Shown in pieces: positions 25,489-33,488 of a DNA stretch of 64,000 nt (within the stretch, counting starts at the first letter, position 1; the number at the start of each line of letters is the position of its first letter). The DNA comes from LMUY01 sp965276785 (lineage in GTDB: Bacteria; Pseudomonadota; Alphaproteobacteria; Acetobacterales; Acetobacteraceae), in the NCBI GenBank assembly GCA_965276785.1, contig OZ255629.1, forward strand, positions 3,534,001-3,598,000, written 5' to 3'. The notes under the pieces were generated by a model. The model made no database searches. It was not told where the DNA came from and saw only the letters and a program-made list of their open reading frames with translations. The position numbers and the translations under genes are program-made.

Positions 25489-25962
25489 TCAGGCCGCACC
25501 TGGCCCAACCTGCTTTTCCAAGAAGATGCTATGTGGCGAGAGGCGGTGCGTGCCGAACGGCCCGCGGTCCCGATAGCCTGCCCTGAGATAGAGCGCGTGG
25601 GCGCCGGTGCTCCTTGCGCCAACCTCCATCTGGATCAGGTGCAGCCCGATCCGCACGGCGGCGGCCTCGACGGCGGCAAGCAAGACTCGGCCAACTCCTT
25701 GTTGCCGGGCAGCCTTGTCCACGATCATGCGCTTCAGCTCGCCCGTGCCGCCGCCTTGCTCAATTAGGGCGCAACAGCCTACGGCCACCCCTCCCAGCCG
25801 CGCCACAAGGAAGTGGACGCCAGGCGCGCTCAAGGCCTCGGTGCCGAGTGGCTTGCGGCCTTCAACCGGGTAGAGCGATGCCGAGTAGGCGTCCGACTGC
25901 CAGAGGAGGTCTAGCACGTCGGCCTGCTGCGGCGCTTCGATGCCGACCGTCAGCCCGGTCAT
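25489..25962 (-). CDS. GNAT-family N-acetyltransferase
   Basis: A 157-residue acetyltransferase: HFLVARLGGVAVGCCALIEQ and GELKRMIVDKAARQQGVGRV give the GNAT beta4 and the acetyl-CoA pyrophosphate loop (Q/R-x-x-G-x-G/V, near residue 86), and ALYLRAGYRDRGPFG is the usual end. The ATG at 25962 overlaps the stop of the FtrA-like regulator (ATGA), so they are one operon. Substrate unknown. The gene ends 43 bp from the IS right end and is complete. Confidence 0.87.
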   Translation of the reverse strand: MTGLTVGIEAPQQADVLDLLWQSDAYSASLYPVEGRKPLGTEALSAPGVHFLVARLGGVAVGCCALIEQGGGTGELKRMIVDKAARQQGVGRVLLAAVEAAAVRIGLHLIQMEVGARSTGAHALYLRAGYRDRGPFGTHRLSPHSIFLEKQVGPGAA

Positions 25963-26957
25963 GCCGGCGCCCTGAACCGGTCGCGGTAGGCGGCGGGGCT
26001 GACACCCAGGGTCGTGCGGAAGTGGTGCCGCATGGTCGCGGCCGTGCCGAAACCGCACGCCGCCGCCACGTCCTCAATCGGCAGCGTTGCATCCTCCAGC
26101 AGCTCGCGCGCCCGCGCCATGCGCTCGGCAAGCAGCCAGGCTCCGGGGCTGGTGCCGCTGGTCTCCTGGAAGCGGCGGTGCAGAACGCGCGGACTGACTG
26201 CCGCCTCGGCCGCCAGCCGTTCGACAGGCCAATCCTGGTTCAGTGCCTCCCGCACTCGGTCCAGCAAACCGGTCAGCCGTGATCCGCCGACCCGCTCGCG
26301 CGGCACTGGGCGCTCTACGTATTGCGCTTGGCCACCGTCACGGTGCGGCGGCACGACCAGCCGGCGTGCAACCTGGTTGGCGATGCGCGCCCCCCAATCG
26401 CGGCGGATCAGGTGCAGGCACAAATCCAGGCCCGCCGCGCTCCCGGCCGCGGTCAGCACACTGCCCTCGTCCACGTAGAGCACATCGCGCACAAGCGTCA
26501 GGCCGGGGTGGCAAGCGGCGAGCGCGTCGAAGTAGCGCCAATGCGTAGTGGCGCGCTTTCCGTCCAGCAGTCCGGCCGCCGCGAGCACGAACGCACCGGA
26601 ACACAGGGACAGCACGCGCGCCCCGTTTGCATGTGCCGCACGCAGGGCAGCGCAAAGCTCGGTCGGGACTGGCGCATCCGCCCCGCGCCAGCCCGGCACG
26701 ATGACGGTCCCGGCGCCAGCGAGCAGGTCCAAGCCGCCGTCAACGCCTACGGTGATGCCACCCGCGGCTCGCAACGGTCCCGGCTCCGCTGCCGCCACGG
26801 CGAAGCGGTACCAGCCCGGCCCCATTTCCGGCCGCGGCAGGGCGAACACCTCGACGGCGCAGCCGAACTCGAAGGTGCATAGCCCGTCATAGGCGACCGC
26901 GACGACGAGCGGATTTGGCAGCGGGGGCGCGGGCCGGCTATGGGCGGCATTTGGCAT
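25959..26957 (-). CDS. GlxA/FtrA-like AraC-family regulator
   Basis: A 332-residue regulator with an N-terminal DJ-1/PfpI-like domain (VVAVAYDGLCTFEFGCAVEV near residue 17; the nucleophile-elbow region RVLSLCSGAFVLAAAGLL near 130). The C-terminal AraC DNA-binding domain has two HTHs (PVERLAAEAAVSPRVLHRRF and IEDVAAACGFGTAATMRHHF). FtrA proteins commonly neighbour a rhodanese like the one divergent here. The ATG at 26957 is chosen because similarity begins about there; 26978 and 27068 are alternatives. Confidence 0.86.
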   Translation of the reverse strand: MPNAAHSRPAPPLPNPLVVAVAYDGLCTFEFGCAVEVFALPRPEMGPGWYRFAVAAAEPGPLRAAGGITVGVDGGLDLLAGAGTVIVPGWRGADAPVPTELCAALRAAHANGARVLSLCSGAFVLAAAGLLDGKRATTHWRYFDALAACHPGLTLVRDVLYVDEGSVLTAAGSAAGLDLCLHLIRRDWGARIANQVARRLVVPPHRDGGQAQYVERPVPRERVGGSRLTGLLDRVREALNQDWPVERLAAEAAVSPRVLHRRFQETSGTSPGAWLLAERMARARELLEDATLPIEDVAAACGFGTAATMRHHFRTTLGVSPAAYRDRFRAPA

Positions 26958-27044
26958 GATCTTGACGCTAGACGGCATCCGCGCCGCTGACCAGCGTGCA
27001 AGCGGGCGGTGCAAGGTGGAGCGTACCCGAACAGAGAAGTTGCC

Positions 27045-27497
27045 ATGCTTCCCAGCACCGTTGCTCAAACACCTGCCGCCCCGTCAGCCGATGCGCTTGC
27101 CCACTTCGCCCGCCGCTTGTCCCTGGAAACGGACTGCGCCGACGTTGCAGCAAGTATGCGGGACGGCACAAAGGATTTCGTCCTCCTCCATGTCGTCGGC
27201 TCGCCAGAGGCTTATGAAAGGCAGCACATTCCGGGCGCTCAGCACCTTCCACATAAGCAGATCACCGCCGAGCGTATGGCCGAGTGGCCCACGGACACCT
27301 TGTTCGTCGTGTACTGCGCCGGACCGCACTGCAACGGCGCCGACCGCGCCGCCTTGCGCTTGGCCGAGTTGGGCCGCCCGGTAAAGCTGATGCTGGGCGG
27401 CATCACCGGCTGGGCTGACGAAGGGTTTGCTTTCGCATCCGGCGATGCGCCGAGGTCGTTGTTGGACCAGCCAGGTGCTGCCGCCCAAGCAGCCTGA
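27045..27497 (+). CDS. Rhodanese-like sulfurtransferase, FtrA-associated type
   Basis: A 150-residue single rhodanese domain. The active-site loop is VVYCAGPHCNGADRAA with the likely nucleophile Cys91 and a second Cys at 96. PEAYERQHIPGAQHLPH near residue 55 and KLMLGGITGWADEGFAF near the end are typical. Divergent from the FtrA-like regulator, 87 bp apart, with which it is commonly paired; it probably handles sulfane sulfur or a related thiol. ATG 27045 is preferred to the weaker start at 27009. Confidence 0.87.
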   Translation: MLPSTVAQTPAAPSADALAHFARRLSLETDCADVAASMRDGTKDFVLLHVVGSPEAYERQHIPGAQHLPHKQITAERMAEWPTDTLFVVYCAGPHCNGADRAALRLAELGRPVKLMLGGITGWADEGFAFASGDAPRSLLDQPGAAAQAA

Positions 27498-27541
27498 CAT
27501 TCTTCGTACCTTCGCAGCCGCGTAGGCCCACGCCCCGCGCT

Positions 27542-27571
27542 GTGTCCGCCAAACCTTGGTTTGGCGGACAC
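27542..27571. repeat. 30-bp near-perfect palindrome GTGTCCGCCAAACC/GGTTTGGCGGACAC
   Basis: Two 14-base arms (27542-27555 and 27558-27571) are exact reverse complements around a TT centre. It lies in the 116-bp gap between the convergent rhodanese and mlaC-like genes. It could act as a bidirectional terminator stem, but no T-run follows, and the same arm sequence (GGTTTGGCGGACA) recurs next to the IS element. It is therefore also listed with the repeat family. Confidence 0.65.
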
Positions 27572-27613
27572 TAAGCTGGAACCAGGGTTTGCCCGTCCTA
27601 TGGCGTACCCGGC

Positions 27614-28154
27614 TTATCCCCCGGCCTGCTTCCTGAGAGCCGCGAGCAACGCCTCGACACTGCCGCTGTTATGGGACAGGAACGAGCTGAAGTCGTTGCG
27701 TTCGGTCACGCGCAGGCTCATGCCCTCCGCCAGCACGTCGGCGATCTGCATGCTGCCGCCGTTCACCTCCACCAGCCAGGTGATATTCACCGGCTTGTTG
27801 CCGGCGCTCTCCACCACGGTCGGCACATAGACGCCATCGGCCCGCTCGATCGGGGAATCGAACTGCAGCCGGAACAGCCGCAAATACTCGGAGCGCTGTT
27901 CCAGGGTGGCGTTCTGCCAATAATGGCCCAGGCAGAACCGGGCCACCCCGTCCTCATCCCCAACCCGGTCGAGATAGGGTTTGAGGCGCGCTTCCTTGTC
28001 CGCGCGAGGCCGCGCCGGCCACCACCCCGGCCAATTCGGCGCCAGCCTGCCGGACGAAATCGGCCGCGCGAGCGGGCTCGGCCGGCTGCGCGCGCGCCCA
28101 TGCAGGAGCGATCAGCAAGCCGCACAGCCAGAGACGCGACAGAACAGCAATCAT
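27614..28154 (-). pseudogene. mlaC: MlaC-like phospholipid-binding protein broken by a frameshift
   Basis: The N-terminus from ATG 28154 has a signal peptide (MIAVLSRLWLCGLLIAPAWA) and AADFVRQAGAELAGVVAGAA. The rest, in another frame, reads ADKEARLKPYLDRVGDEDG then VARFCLGHYWQNATLEQR and continues to SVEALLAALRKQAGG. The join needs a shift near 28010-28020, equal to one extra base (541 nt in total, 180 codons plus one). MlaC shuttles phospholipids between membranes with MlaFEDB; no mla genes are nearby. It is either a pseudogene or a sequencing error. Confidence 0.75.
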
Positions 28155-28454
28155 CGCCGGATCGTGCCACTGCCGCCCCGATCGCGTCGAGCCGGCATTC
28201 CGCAAGCGCCTCACCAACCCCGTCATACTCAGACTTGATCCAGAGCTGTCCCCGTTTCAAAACCGCTGCGGACCGCCTGGATCCCTCCAATCCTCAAGAG
28301 ACAATGGCGAGGAGCAAAGCGACGCGGCCATCCAGGGTCGTTGCACAATCGAGCGCATGGTCGACCTCTGCCGTCGCATCCTAACCGCTGCAATCCGCCG
28401 CGCCCGCCGATCGGTGCTTGAAACTGTCCCCTCCCGAAGCGCTATTCTCCGGCC
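28155..28454. other. 300-bp stretch without a recognisable gene
   Basis: Between the frameshifted mlaC and the small protein gene at 28455 I find no conserved coding sequence, RNA gene or clear repeat. Short frames exist on both strands but none resembles a family. A promoter for 28455 must lie near its right end; no confident -35/-10 pair is visible. Confidence 0.4.
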
Positions 28455-29075
28455 ATGGACGCCACCGCCCCCTTCGATGCCGACGCCGTGCTCGCCGAGG
28501 CCACCACCCTCACCCTGGGGGCGATGCGCGTGGTCTCGTGCATGATGCAGATCGAACACAAGCTCGCCCAGGCCGCGGCCGCTTGGCTGCCGGCAGCGGG
28601 CAGCACCCCGGCCTCCCTCGCCGAGGCCGCCGCAACCGGCCAAGCCATCGACGACACCACCGCCGCGATGGCCCAAGCCGTGCCCCACACCAACACCCTA
28701 GCCCGCGCTCTGGACCAGCTCTCCCGCTCCCTGCGCCGCACCCTCGCCCTCAAGCAGCGCATCCAGGCCGGCTGGCCCCGCGCCCGTGCCGCCGACGACC
28801 GCCCCGCCATGCTGCGCCGCCAGGTCGCCCGCGGCGTCACCACCATGATCCGCCACGCCGCTGATGGCGACGCCGCCGAACGCCTGTTCGACGACCTCTA
28901 CGAGCGCCTCGACGACCCCGCTTGGGCCGACGACCTGCAATCCCTGCCCGTCGAGGAGGTCGTGCGCCGCATCTGCCGCGACCTCGGCCTGGTCACCGCC
29001 GCCCTCCCCCGCCTCGCCGCCCAACCGCCTTACGCCGCCCCCGCTCCCGCTCCTCACCGCCGAGACTCGGGGTAA
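28455..29075 (+). CDS. Uncharacterised protein, Acetobacteraceae-type
   Basis: A 206-residue, mostly helical, Ala-rich protein that I do not recognise as a named family. It begins AVLAEATTLTLGAMRVVSCMM and ends with RLFDDLYERLDDPAWADDLQ then SLPVEEVVRRICRDLGLVTA, a strongly patterned helical end of the kind seen in small uncharacterised proteins of acetic acid bacteria and their relatives. No signal peptide or membrane segment. Cytoplasmic, function unknown. It stands alone, with a 319-bp gap downstream that contains a structured repeat. Confidence 0.7.
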   Translation: MDATAPFDADAVLAEATTLTLGAMRVVSCMMQIEHKLAQAAAAWLPAAGSTPASLAEAAATGQAIDDTTAAMAQAVPHTNTLARALDQLSRSLRRTLALKQRIQAGWPRARAADDRPAMLRRQVARGVTTMIRHAADGDAAERLFDDLYERLDDPAWADDLQSLPVEEVVRRICRDLGLVTAALPRLAAQPPYAAPAPAPHRRDSG

Positions 29076-29135
29076 CGGCTCTTCGGCGGCTCCACGGCCG
29101 CATTGAGGCCGCCACCCGAGCAGCCAACATCGAGA

Positions 29136-29235
29136 GCCTGATCGCTTCGGGCTGCAGCAACCCGAAGCGTGACTCAGTCTCTCAGACAAGGCGTTAGAGC
29201 GGGAGCGCTTCGCCGACCAGAAGCGGTCATGCTCT
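29136..29235 (+). repeat. Two-hairpin structured repeat, copy A
   Basis: A 100-bp element aligning throughout with 61248-61346. Hairpin 1: CGCTTCGGG and CCCGAAGCG around CTGCAGCAA. Hairpin 2: GCGCTTC and GAAGCGG around GCCGACCA, flanked by GAGC and GCTC. The remainder of the 29076-29394 gap holds no gene that I can see. Orientation is given relative to copy B, which lies on the plus strand between lptD and surA. Confidence 0.7.
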
Positions 29236-29394
29236 GGTGAACGACCGTCCGGTGCAGGGCGATCTTCCAGCGACTGCCTTGGCAGCGTAGCAGTTGACGC
29301 GTGATCGTGGCGGCCCCAAGCTCACCGCAAAGCAATGCAGGCGGGCTCGTGGGATGTCCGCGCATCGCCGACTGGCGCGGGGGAGTTGTTGGCG

Positions 29395-31071
29395 ATGGCA
29401 GTGACGGCACGGCCATTCGCGTGGGAAACATCCTACCCGCCAGGCATCCGGTGGGACACGCCGCTCGAAATTACTACCCTGCCGCAGCTCGTCACCACGG
29501 CGGCCGAACGCTTCGGCGGGCTGCCATTCATCGAGTTCCGCAGCCTGCGCCTCAGTTTCCAGCAGTTCAGCGAGCGCGTCGATGCGGCCGCTGCAGGATT
29601 GCAGCAGCTCGGGGTGCGGCCAGGCGTCGCAGTGGCGCTGTTCCTGCCCAACACGCCATATCACCCAATCAGCTTCTTCGCCGTCCTGAAAGCCGGTGGC
29701 CGCGTGGTGCATATCAGCCCGCTCGACCCGCCGCGGATGATGCAACGCAAGCTGGTGGACAGCGGCGCGCGGATCATGGTGGCGCCCGACTTCGCCGCCA
29801 TGCTGCCCCAGGCGCTCGCAGTGCTGGCGGAAGGCCTGCTCGACCACCTGATTGTGGCCGAGGACGCAGTCTGGGGACCTGGCCCGGCCACCGCCGCCCT
29901 GCCGGACGACCCGCGCGTGTTGACGATGGCGCGCTTAAGCGACACGGTCAGCAGCACTTGGCCCCCCCTCGACCCGGCGGATGTGGCCCTGTTGCAATAC
30001 ACCGGCGGCACCACCGGGCTGCCCCGCGCCGCCATGCTGACCCACGCAAATCTCTCCGCCGCAGTGTCCATCTACGAGGTTTGGTCGAACGGCACCGGCC
30101 GGCGCTGGACGCCGCAGGACCGGGTGATCGGCGTGCTACCGCTCTTTCATATCTACATGCTGACGACGGTGCTGCTACGCTGCCTCAAAACGGGCGCGCA
30201 AATGCTGCTGCGCCAGCGCTTCGATGCGGCGCAAACTCTGGACGACATCGAGCGCGGCGCCAGCGCGTTCTTCGGCGTGCCGACCATGTTCATCGCGATG
30301 GCGGCCCAACCGGGCTTGGAGGAGCGGGATTTCTCCTCGCTGCGGGTCGCCAATTGCGGCGGCGCGCCGCTGCCGGCGGAGGTGGCGCATCGCTTCGAGC
30401 GGCTCACCGGCAGCCGGGTCGGCGGCGGCTGGGGCATGACGGAGACGTCGCCGGCCGGCACCAACATCCTGCCGGAGATGGAGATGCGGCCGGGACTGAT
30501 CGGCCTGCCGCTGCCTGGCATCGAGATGGACGTAGCCGACCTGGCCGACCCCCGTCGCGTGCTGCCCCTGGGCGAAGTGGGTGAAATCCGCATCCGCGGC
30601 CCCAACGTCACCGCCGGCTACTGGAACCGCCCCGACGAGACCGAGGCCTCCCGCGTGGACGGCTTCTTGCTCACCGGCGACATCGGCCGCATGGACGAGC
30701 AAGGCAATTTCTACATCGTCGATCGCAAGAAGGACATGATCATCTCCGGCGGCTTCAACGTCTATCCCCGAGTGATCGAGGACGCCATCTACGAGCACGA
30801 GGCGGTAGAGGAATGCTGCGTTATCGGCATCCCGGACGCCTACCGCGGCCAGTCCGCCAAAGCCTTCGTCAAGCTGCGCGAGGCGGCCGTGCCGTTCACG
30901 GTCGAGGAACTGCGGGCGTTCCTCACCGATAAGGTGGCGCGCTATGAACTTCCCGTCGCCGTCGCCTTCCGCGAGGACTTGCCGCGCACCCCCGTAGGCA
31001 AGTTGTCGCGCAAGGCGCTGGCGGACGAGGAACTGTTACGCAATCCAGCAGAGGCAACCGCATGGACCTGA
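29395..31071 (+). CDS. Acyl-CoA synthetase (AMP-forming)
   Basis: A 558-residue ANL-superfamily ligase that activates a carboxylic acid to its CoA thioester through an acyl-AMP. Motifs: P-loop YTGGTTGLPRAAMLTHANL near residue 202, GWGMTETSP near 346, GFLLTGDIGRMD near 424, and VDRKKDMIISGGFNVYP with the conserved Lys near the hinge. A C-terminal PRTPVGKLSRKAL carries the catalytic Lys. GGGAG precedes ATG 29395. It overlaps the next dehydrogenase by ten bases, forming a three-gene acyl-CoA oxidation operon. The chain type of its substrate is unknown. Confidence 0.9.
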   Translation: MAVTARPFAWETSYPPGIRWDTPLEITTLPQLVTTAAERFGGLPFIEFRSLRLSFQQFSERVDAAAAGLQQLGVRPGVAVALFLPNTPYHPISFFAVLKAGGRVVHISPLDPPRMMQRKLVDSGARIMVAPDFAAMLPQALAVLAEGLLDHLIVAEDAVWGPGPATAALPDDPRVLTMARLSDTVSSTWPPLDPADVALLQYTGGTTGLPRAAMLTHANLSAAVSIYEVWSNGTGRRWTPQDRVIGVLPLFHIYMLTTVLLRCLKTGAQMLLRQRFDAAQTLDDIERGASAFFGVPTMFIAMAAQPGLEERDFSSLRVANCGGAPLPAEVAHRFERLTGSRVGGGWGMTETSPAGTNILPEMEMRPGLIGLPLPGIEMDVADLADPRRVLPLGEVGEIRIRGPNVTAGYWNRPDETEASRVDGFLLTGDIGRMDEQGNFYIVDRKKDMIISGGFNVYPRVIEDAIYEHEAVEECCVIGIPDAYRGQSAKAFVKLREAAVPFTVEELRAFLTDKVARYELPVAVAFREDLPRTPVGKLSRKALADEELLRNPAEATAWT

Positions 31072-32270
31072 GTTTCACCCCAGAGGAACGCGCCTTCCGC
31101 GAGGAGATGCGTGCCTTCTTCCGCGAACAGATCCCCGCCGAAATCCGCCACCGGGCCGGCCGCGGCGAGCACGTCAGCAAGGCCGACCTGCAGACCACCC
31201 AGCGCGCCATGAACGCGGCCGGCATCGCCGTTCCGCACTGGCCGGTGGCCTATGGCGGCAAGGATTGGACCAGCGTGCAGCACTACATCTGGCTGGACGA
31301 GATGCAGAGCAACTCCGTCCCCGCACCGCTCGCGTTCAACACCTCCATGGTCGGCCCGGTGATCGCTCAATTCGGCTCCGAGGCGCACAAGCAGCGCTTC
31401 CTGCCGCCCACCGCCAATCTCGACATCTGGTGGTGCCAAGGCTTCTCCGAGCCCGGCGCCGGCTCCGACTTGGCCGCCCTGCGCACCTCGGCGCGGCGGG
31501 ACGGCGACGAATGGGTGATCAACGGCCAAAAGACCTGGACCACGCTGGCACAGCATGCCGACTGGATTTTCTGCCTCTGCCGCACCGACCCGAATGCGGC
31601 CAAGAAGCAGGAAGGCATCTCCTTCATCCTGATCGACATGAAAACGCCCGGCGTCACGGTGCGCCCGATCCAAACCATCGACGGCGGCCGTGAGGTCAAC
31701 GAGGTCTGGTTCGACGAGGTGCGGGTGCCTTACGACAACCTGGTCGGCCAGGAAAACAAGGGCTGGGACTACGCCAAATTCCTGCTCGGCAACGAGCGCA
31801 CCGGCATCGCCCGCATCGGCGTCTCCAAAGCACGGCTGATGCGGCTGCGCGAGCTAGCCAAGCTGGAGCGCATCGGCGGCGCGCCGATGATCGAGAACCG
31901 CGCCTTCAGCGAGAAGCTCACCGCCTTGGAGATCGAGCTGCGCGCACTCGAAATGACGCAGCTTCGCGTGGTGGCAAGCGAAAAGCACCGCACCAAGGGC
32001 AAGCCGAACCCGGCCAGCTCCATCTTGAAGCTGAAGGGCTCCGAAATCCAGCAGGCGACCACCGAGCTGCTGCTGGAAGCGGTCGGACCATACGCGATGC
32101 CCTACCGCTCCGACCACGAGGCCGAAGGCGACAACGACCCCATGTCGATCGGGCCGGATTACGCGGCAGAAGCGGCGCCGACCTACTTCAACTGGCGCAA
32201 GGTCTCGATTTATGGCGGCTCCAACGAGATCCAGCGCAACATCGTGGCCAAAGCGATCCTGGGGTTCTAG
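31062..32270 (+). CDS. Acyl-CoA dehydrogenase, PimC-like large subunit
   Basis: A 402-residue flavoprotein: WWCQGFSEPGAGSDLAALRT and WVINGQKTWTTLAQHADWIF form the FAD/substrate region, with a C-terminal KVSIYGGSNEIQRNI. In that last motif Gly replaces the Glu used as base in short/medium-chain enzymes, as in PimC and related heteromeric dehydrogenases where the base sits elsewhere or in the partner. It overlaps the ligase and is five bases upstream of a second dehydrogenase, its probable partner subunit. It oxidises the acyl-CoA made by the ligase. Confidence 0.87.
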   Translation: MDLSFTPEERAFREEMRAFFREQIPAEIRHRAGRGEHVSKADLQTTQRAMNAAGIAVPHWPVAYGGKDWTSVQHYIWLDEMQSNSVPAPLAFNTSMVGPVIAQFGSEAHKQRFLPPTANLDIWWCQGFSEPGAGSDLAALRTSARRDGDEWVINGQKTWTTLAQHADWIFCLCRTDPNAAKKQEGISFILIDMKTPGVTVRPIQTIDGGREVNEVWFDEVRVPYDNLVGQENKGWDYAKFLLGNERTGIARIGVSKARLMRLRELAKLERIGGAPMIENRAFSEKLTALEIELRALEMTQLRVVASEKHRTKGKPNPASSILKLKGSEIQQATTELLLEAVGPYAMPYRSDHEAEGDNDPMSIGPDYAAEAAPTYFNWRKVSIYGGSNEIQRNIVAKAILGF

Positions 32271-32275
32271 CGCGC

Positions 32276-33418
32276 ATGGATTTCGACCTGAACGACGACC
32301 AGCGCTTGCTCAAGGACAGCGTCGAGCGCCTGATCACCGACCAATACGGCTTTGAGCAGCGGCGCGCCATCATGGCCGAACCGGGCGGCTGGAGCCGGGC
32401 GATGTGGGCGCAATTCGCCGAACTCGGCCTGCTCGGCCTGCCTCTCAGCGAGGCGCATGGCGGCTTCGGCGGCGGCCCGGTCGAGACCATGATCGTGGCC
32501 GAAGCCTTCGGTCGCGGCCTGGTGGTCGAGCCCTACTTCTCCACCGTCGTGCTCGGCGCCGGGCTGCTGCGCCATGGCGCCGACGCCGAAACTCGGTCCG
32601 CCTTGCTGCCGCAGGTGGCGGCGGGGGAATTGCTGCTCGCTTTCGCCCATGTCGAACGCCACTCCCGTTATGAACTGCACAACGTGACCACAATCGCCCG
32701 GCGCGACGGCTCACGCTGGCGGCTGGAGGGCGAGAAGGGCGTCGTGCTGCACGGCGACACGGCCGACAAGCTGCTGGTCACCGCGCGGACCGGCGGCGGC
32801 ACGCGAGACCGCGCCGGCATCGGCCTGTTCCTGGTCGACGTGCCGGACGAGGGCGTCTCCGTCCGCGGCTACCCGACCCAGGACGGCATGCGCGCAGCCG
32901 AAATCTCGCTGGCCAGCGCCACCGGTCTGCCGCTCGGCGACCCGGCGGGAGCGCTGCCGCTGGTGGAGCGGGTGGTGGACGAGGCGATTGCCTATCTCGC
33001 CTCCGAGTCGGTCGGCGTCATGGCGGCGATGCACGCGCTCACGATCGACTACATGAAGCAGCGCAAGCAGTTCGGCCGCGCCATCGGCGAGTTCCAGGCG
33101 CTGCAGCACCGCGCCGTGGACATGTACGTGTTGCTGGAACAGGCGCGTTCCATGGCCCTCTTGACCACCATGATGGCCAGCGACGACGACCCGGCGGAGC
33201 GGCACAAGATTGCGGCCGCCGCCAAAGTGCAGATTGGCCGCTCCGGCCGCAAGCTGGGCCAGGAGGCGGTGCAACTGCACGGTGGCATCGGGGTGACGAT
33301 GGAGTATGCCGTCGGCCATTATTTTAAGCGCATGGCGATGATCGAGCTGCTGTTCGGCGACGCCGACACCCACCTGGCCCAACTCGCCGAAGCAGGCGGC
33401 GTGCTGCAGGCGGCTTAG
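32276..33418 (+). CDS. Acyl-CoA dehydrogenase, PimD-like small subunit
   Basis: A 380-residue acyl-CoA dehydrogenase homologue: FAELGLLGLPLSEAHGGFGG near residue 48, YMKQRKQFGRAIGEFQALQH near 260 (FAD contacts) and the closing AVQLHGGIGVTMEYAVGHYF with LLFGDADTHL. This PimD-type end also lacks the canonical catalytic Glu of the medium-chain enzymes. It is paired with the large subunit in the same operon. Pimeloyl- and steroid side-chain dehydrogenases work as such heteromers, so a dicarboxylic or bulky acyl-CoA is plausible. Confidence 0.86.
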   Translation: MDFDLNDDQRLLKDSVERLITDQYGFEQRRAIMAEPGGWSRAMWAQFAELGLLGLPLSEAHGGFGGGPVETMIVAEAFGRGLVVEPYFSTVVLGAGLLRHGADAETRSALLPQVAAGELLLAFAHVERHSRYELHNVTTIARRDGSRWRLEGEKGVVLHGDTADKLLVTARTGGGTRDRAGIGLFLVDVPDEGVSVRGYPTQDGMRAAEISLASATGLPLGDPAGALPLVERVVDEAIAYLASESVGVMAAMHALTIDYMKQRKQFGRAIGEFQALQHRAVDMYVLLEQARSMALLTTMMASDDDPAERHKIAAAAKVQIGRSGRKLGQEAVQLHGGIGVTMEYAVGHYFKRMAMIELLFGDADTHLAQLAEAGGVLQAA

Positions 33419-33488
33419 CAAAAGCTTCATATCGAGCAAGGCAAACCGCGCGCAGGCTTCGGCCTTTCGGGTCTAGGGAGACCGCGCC

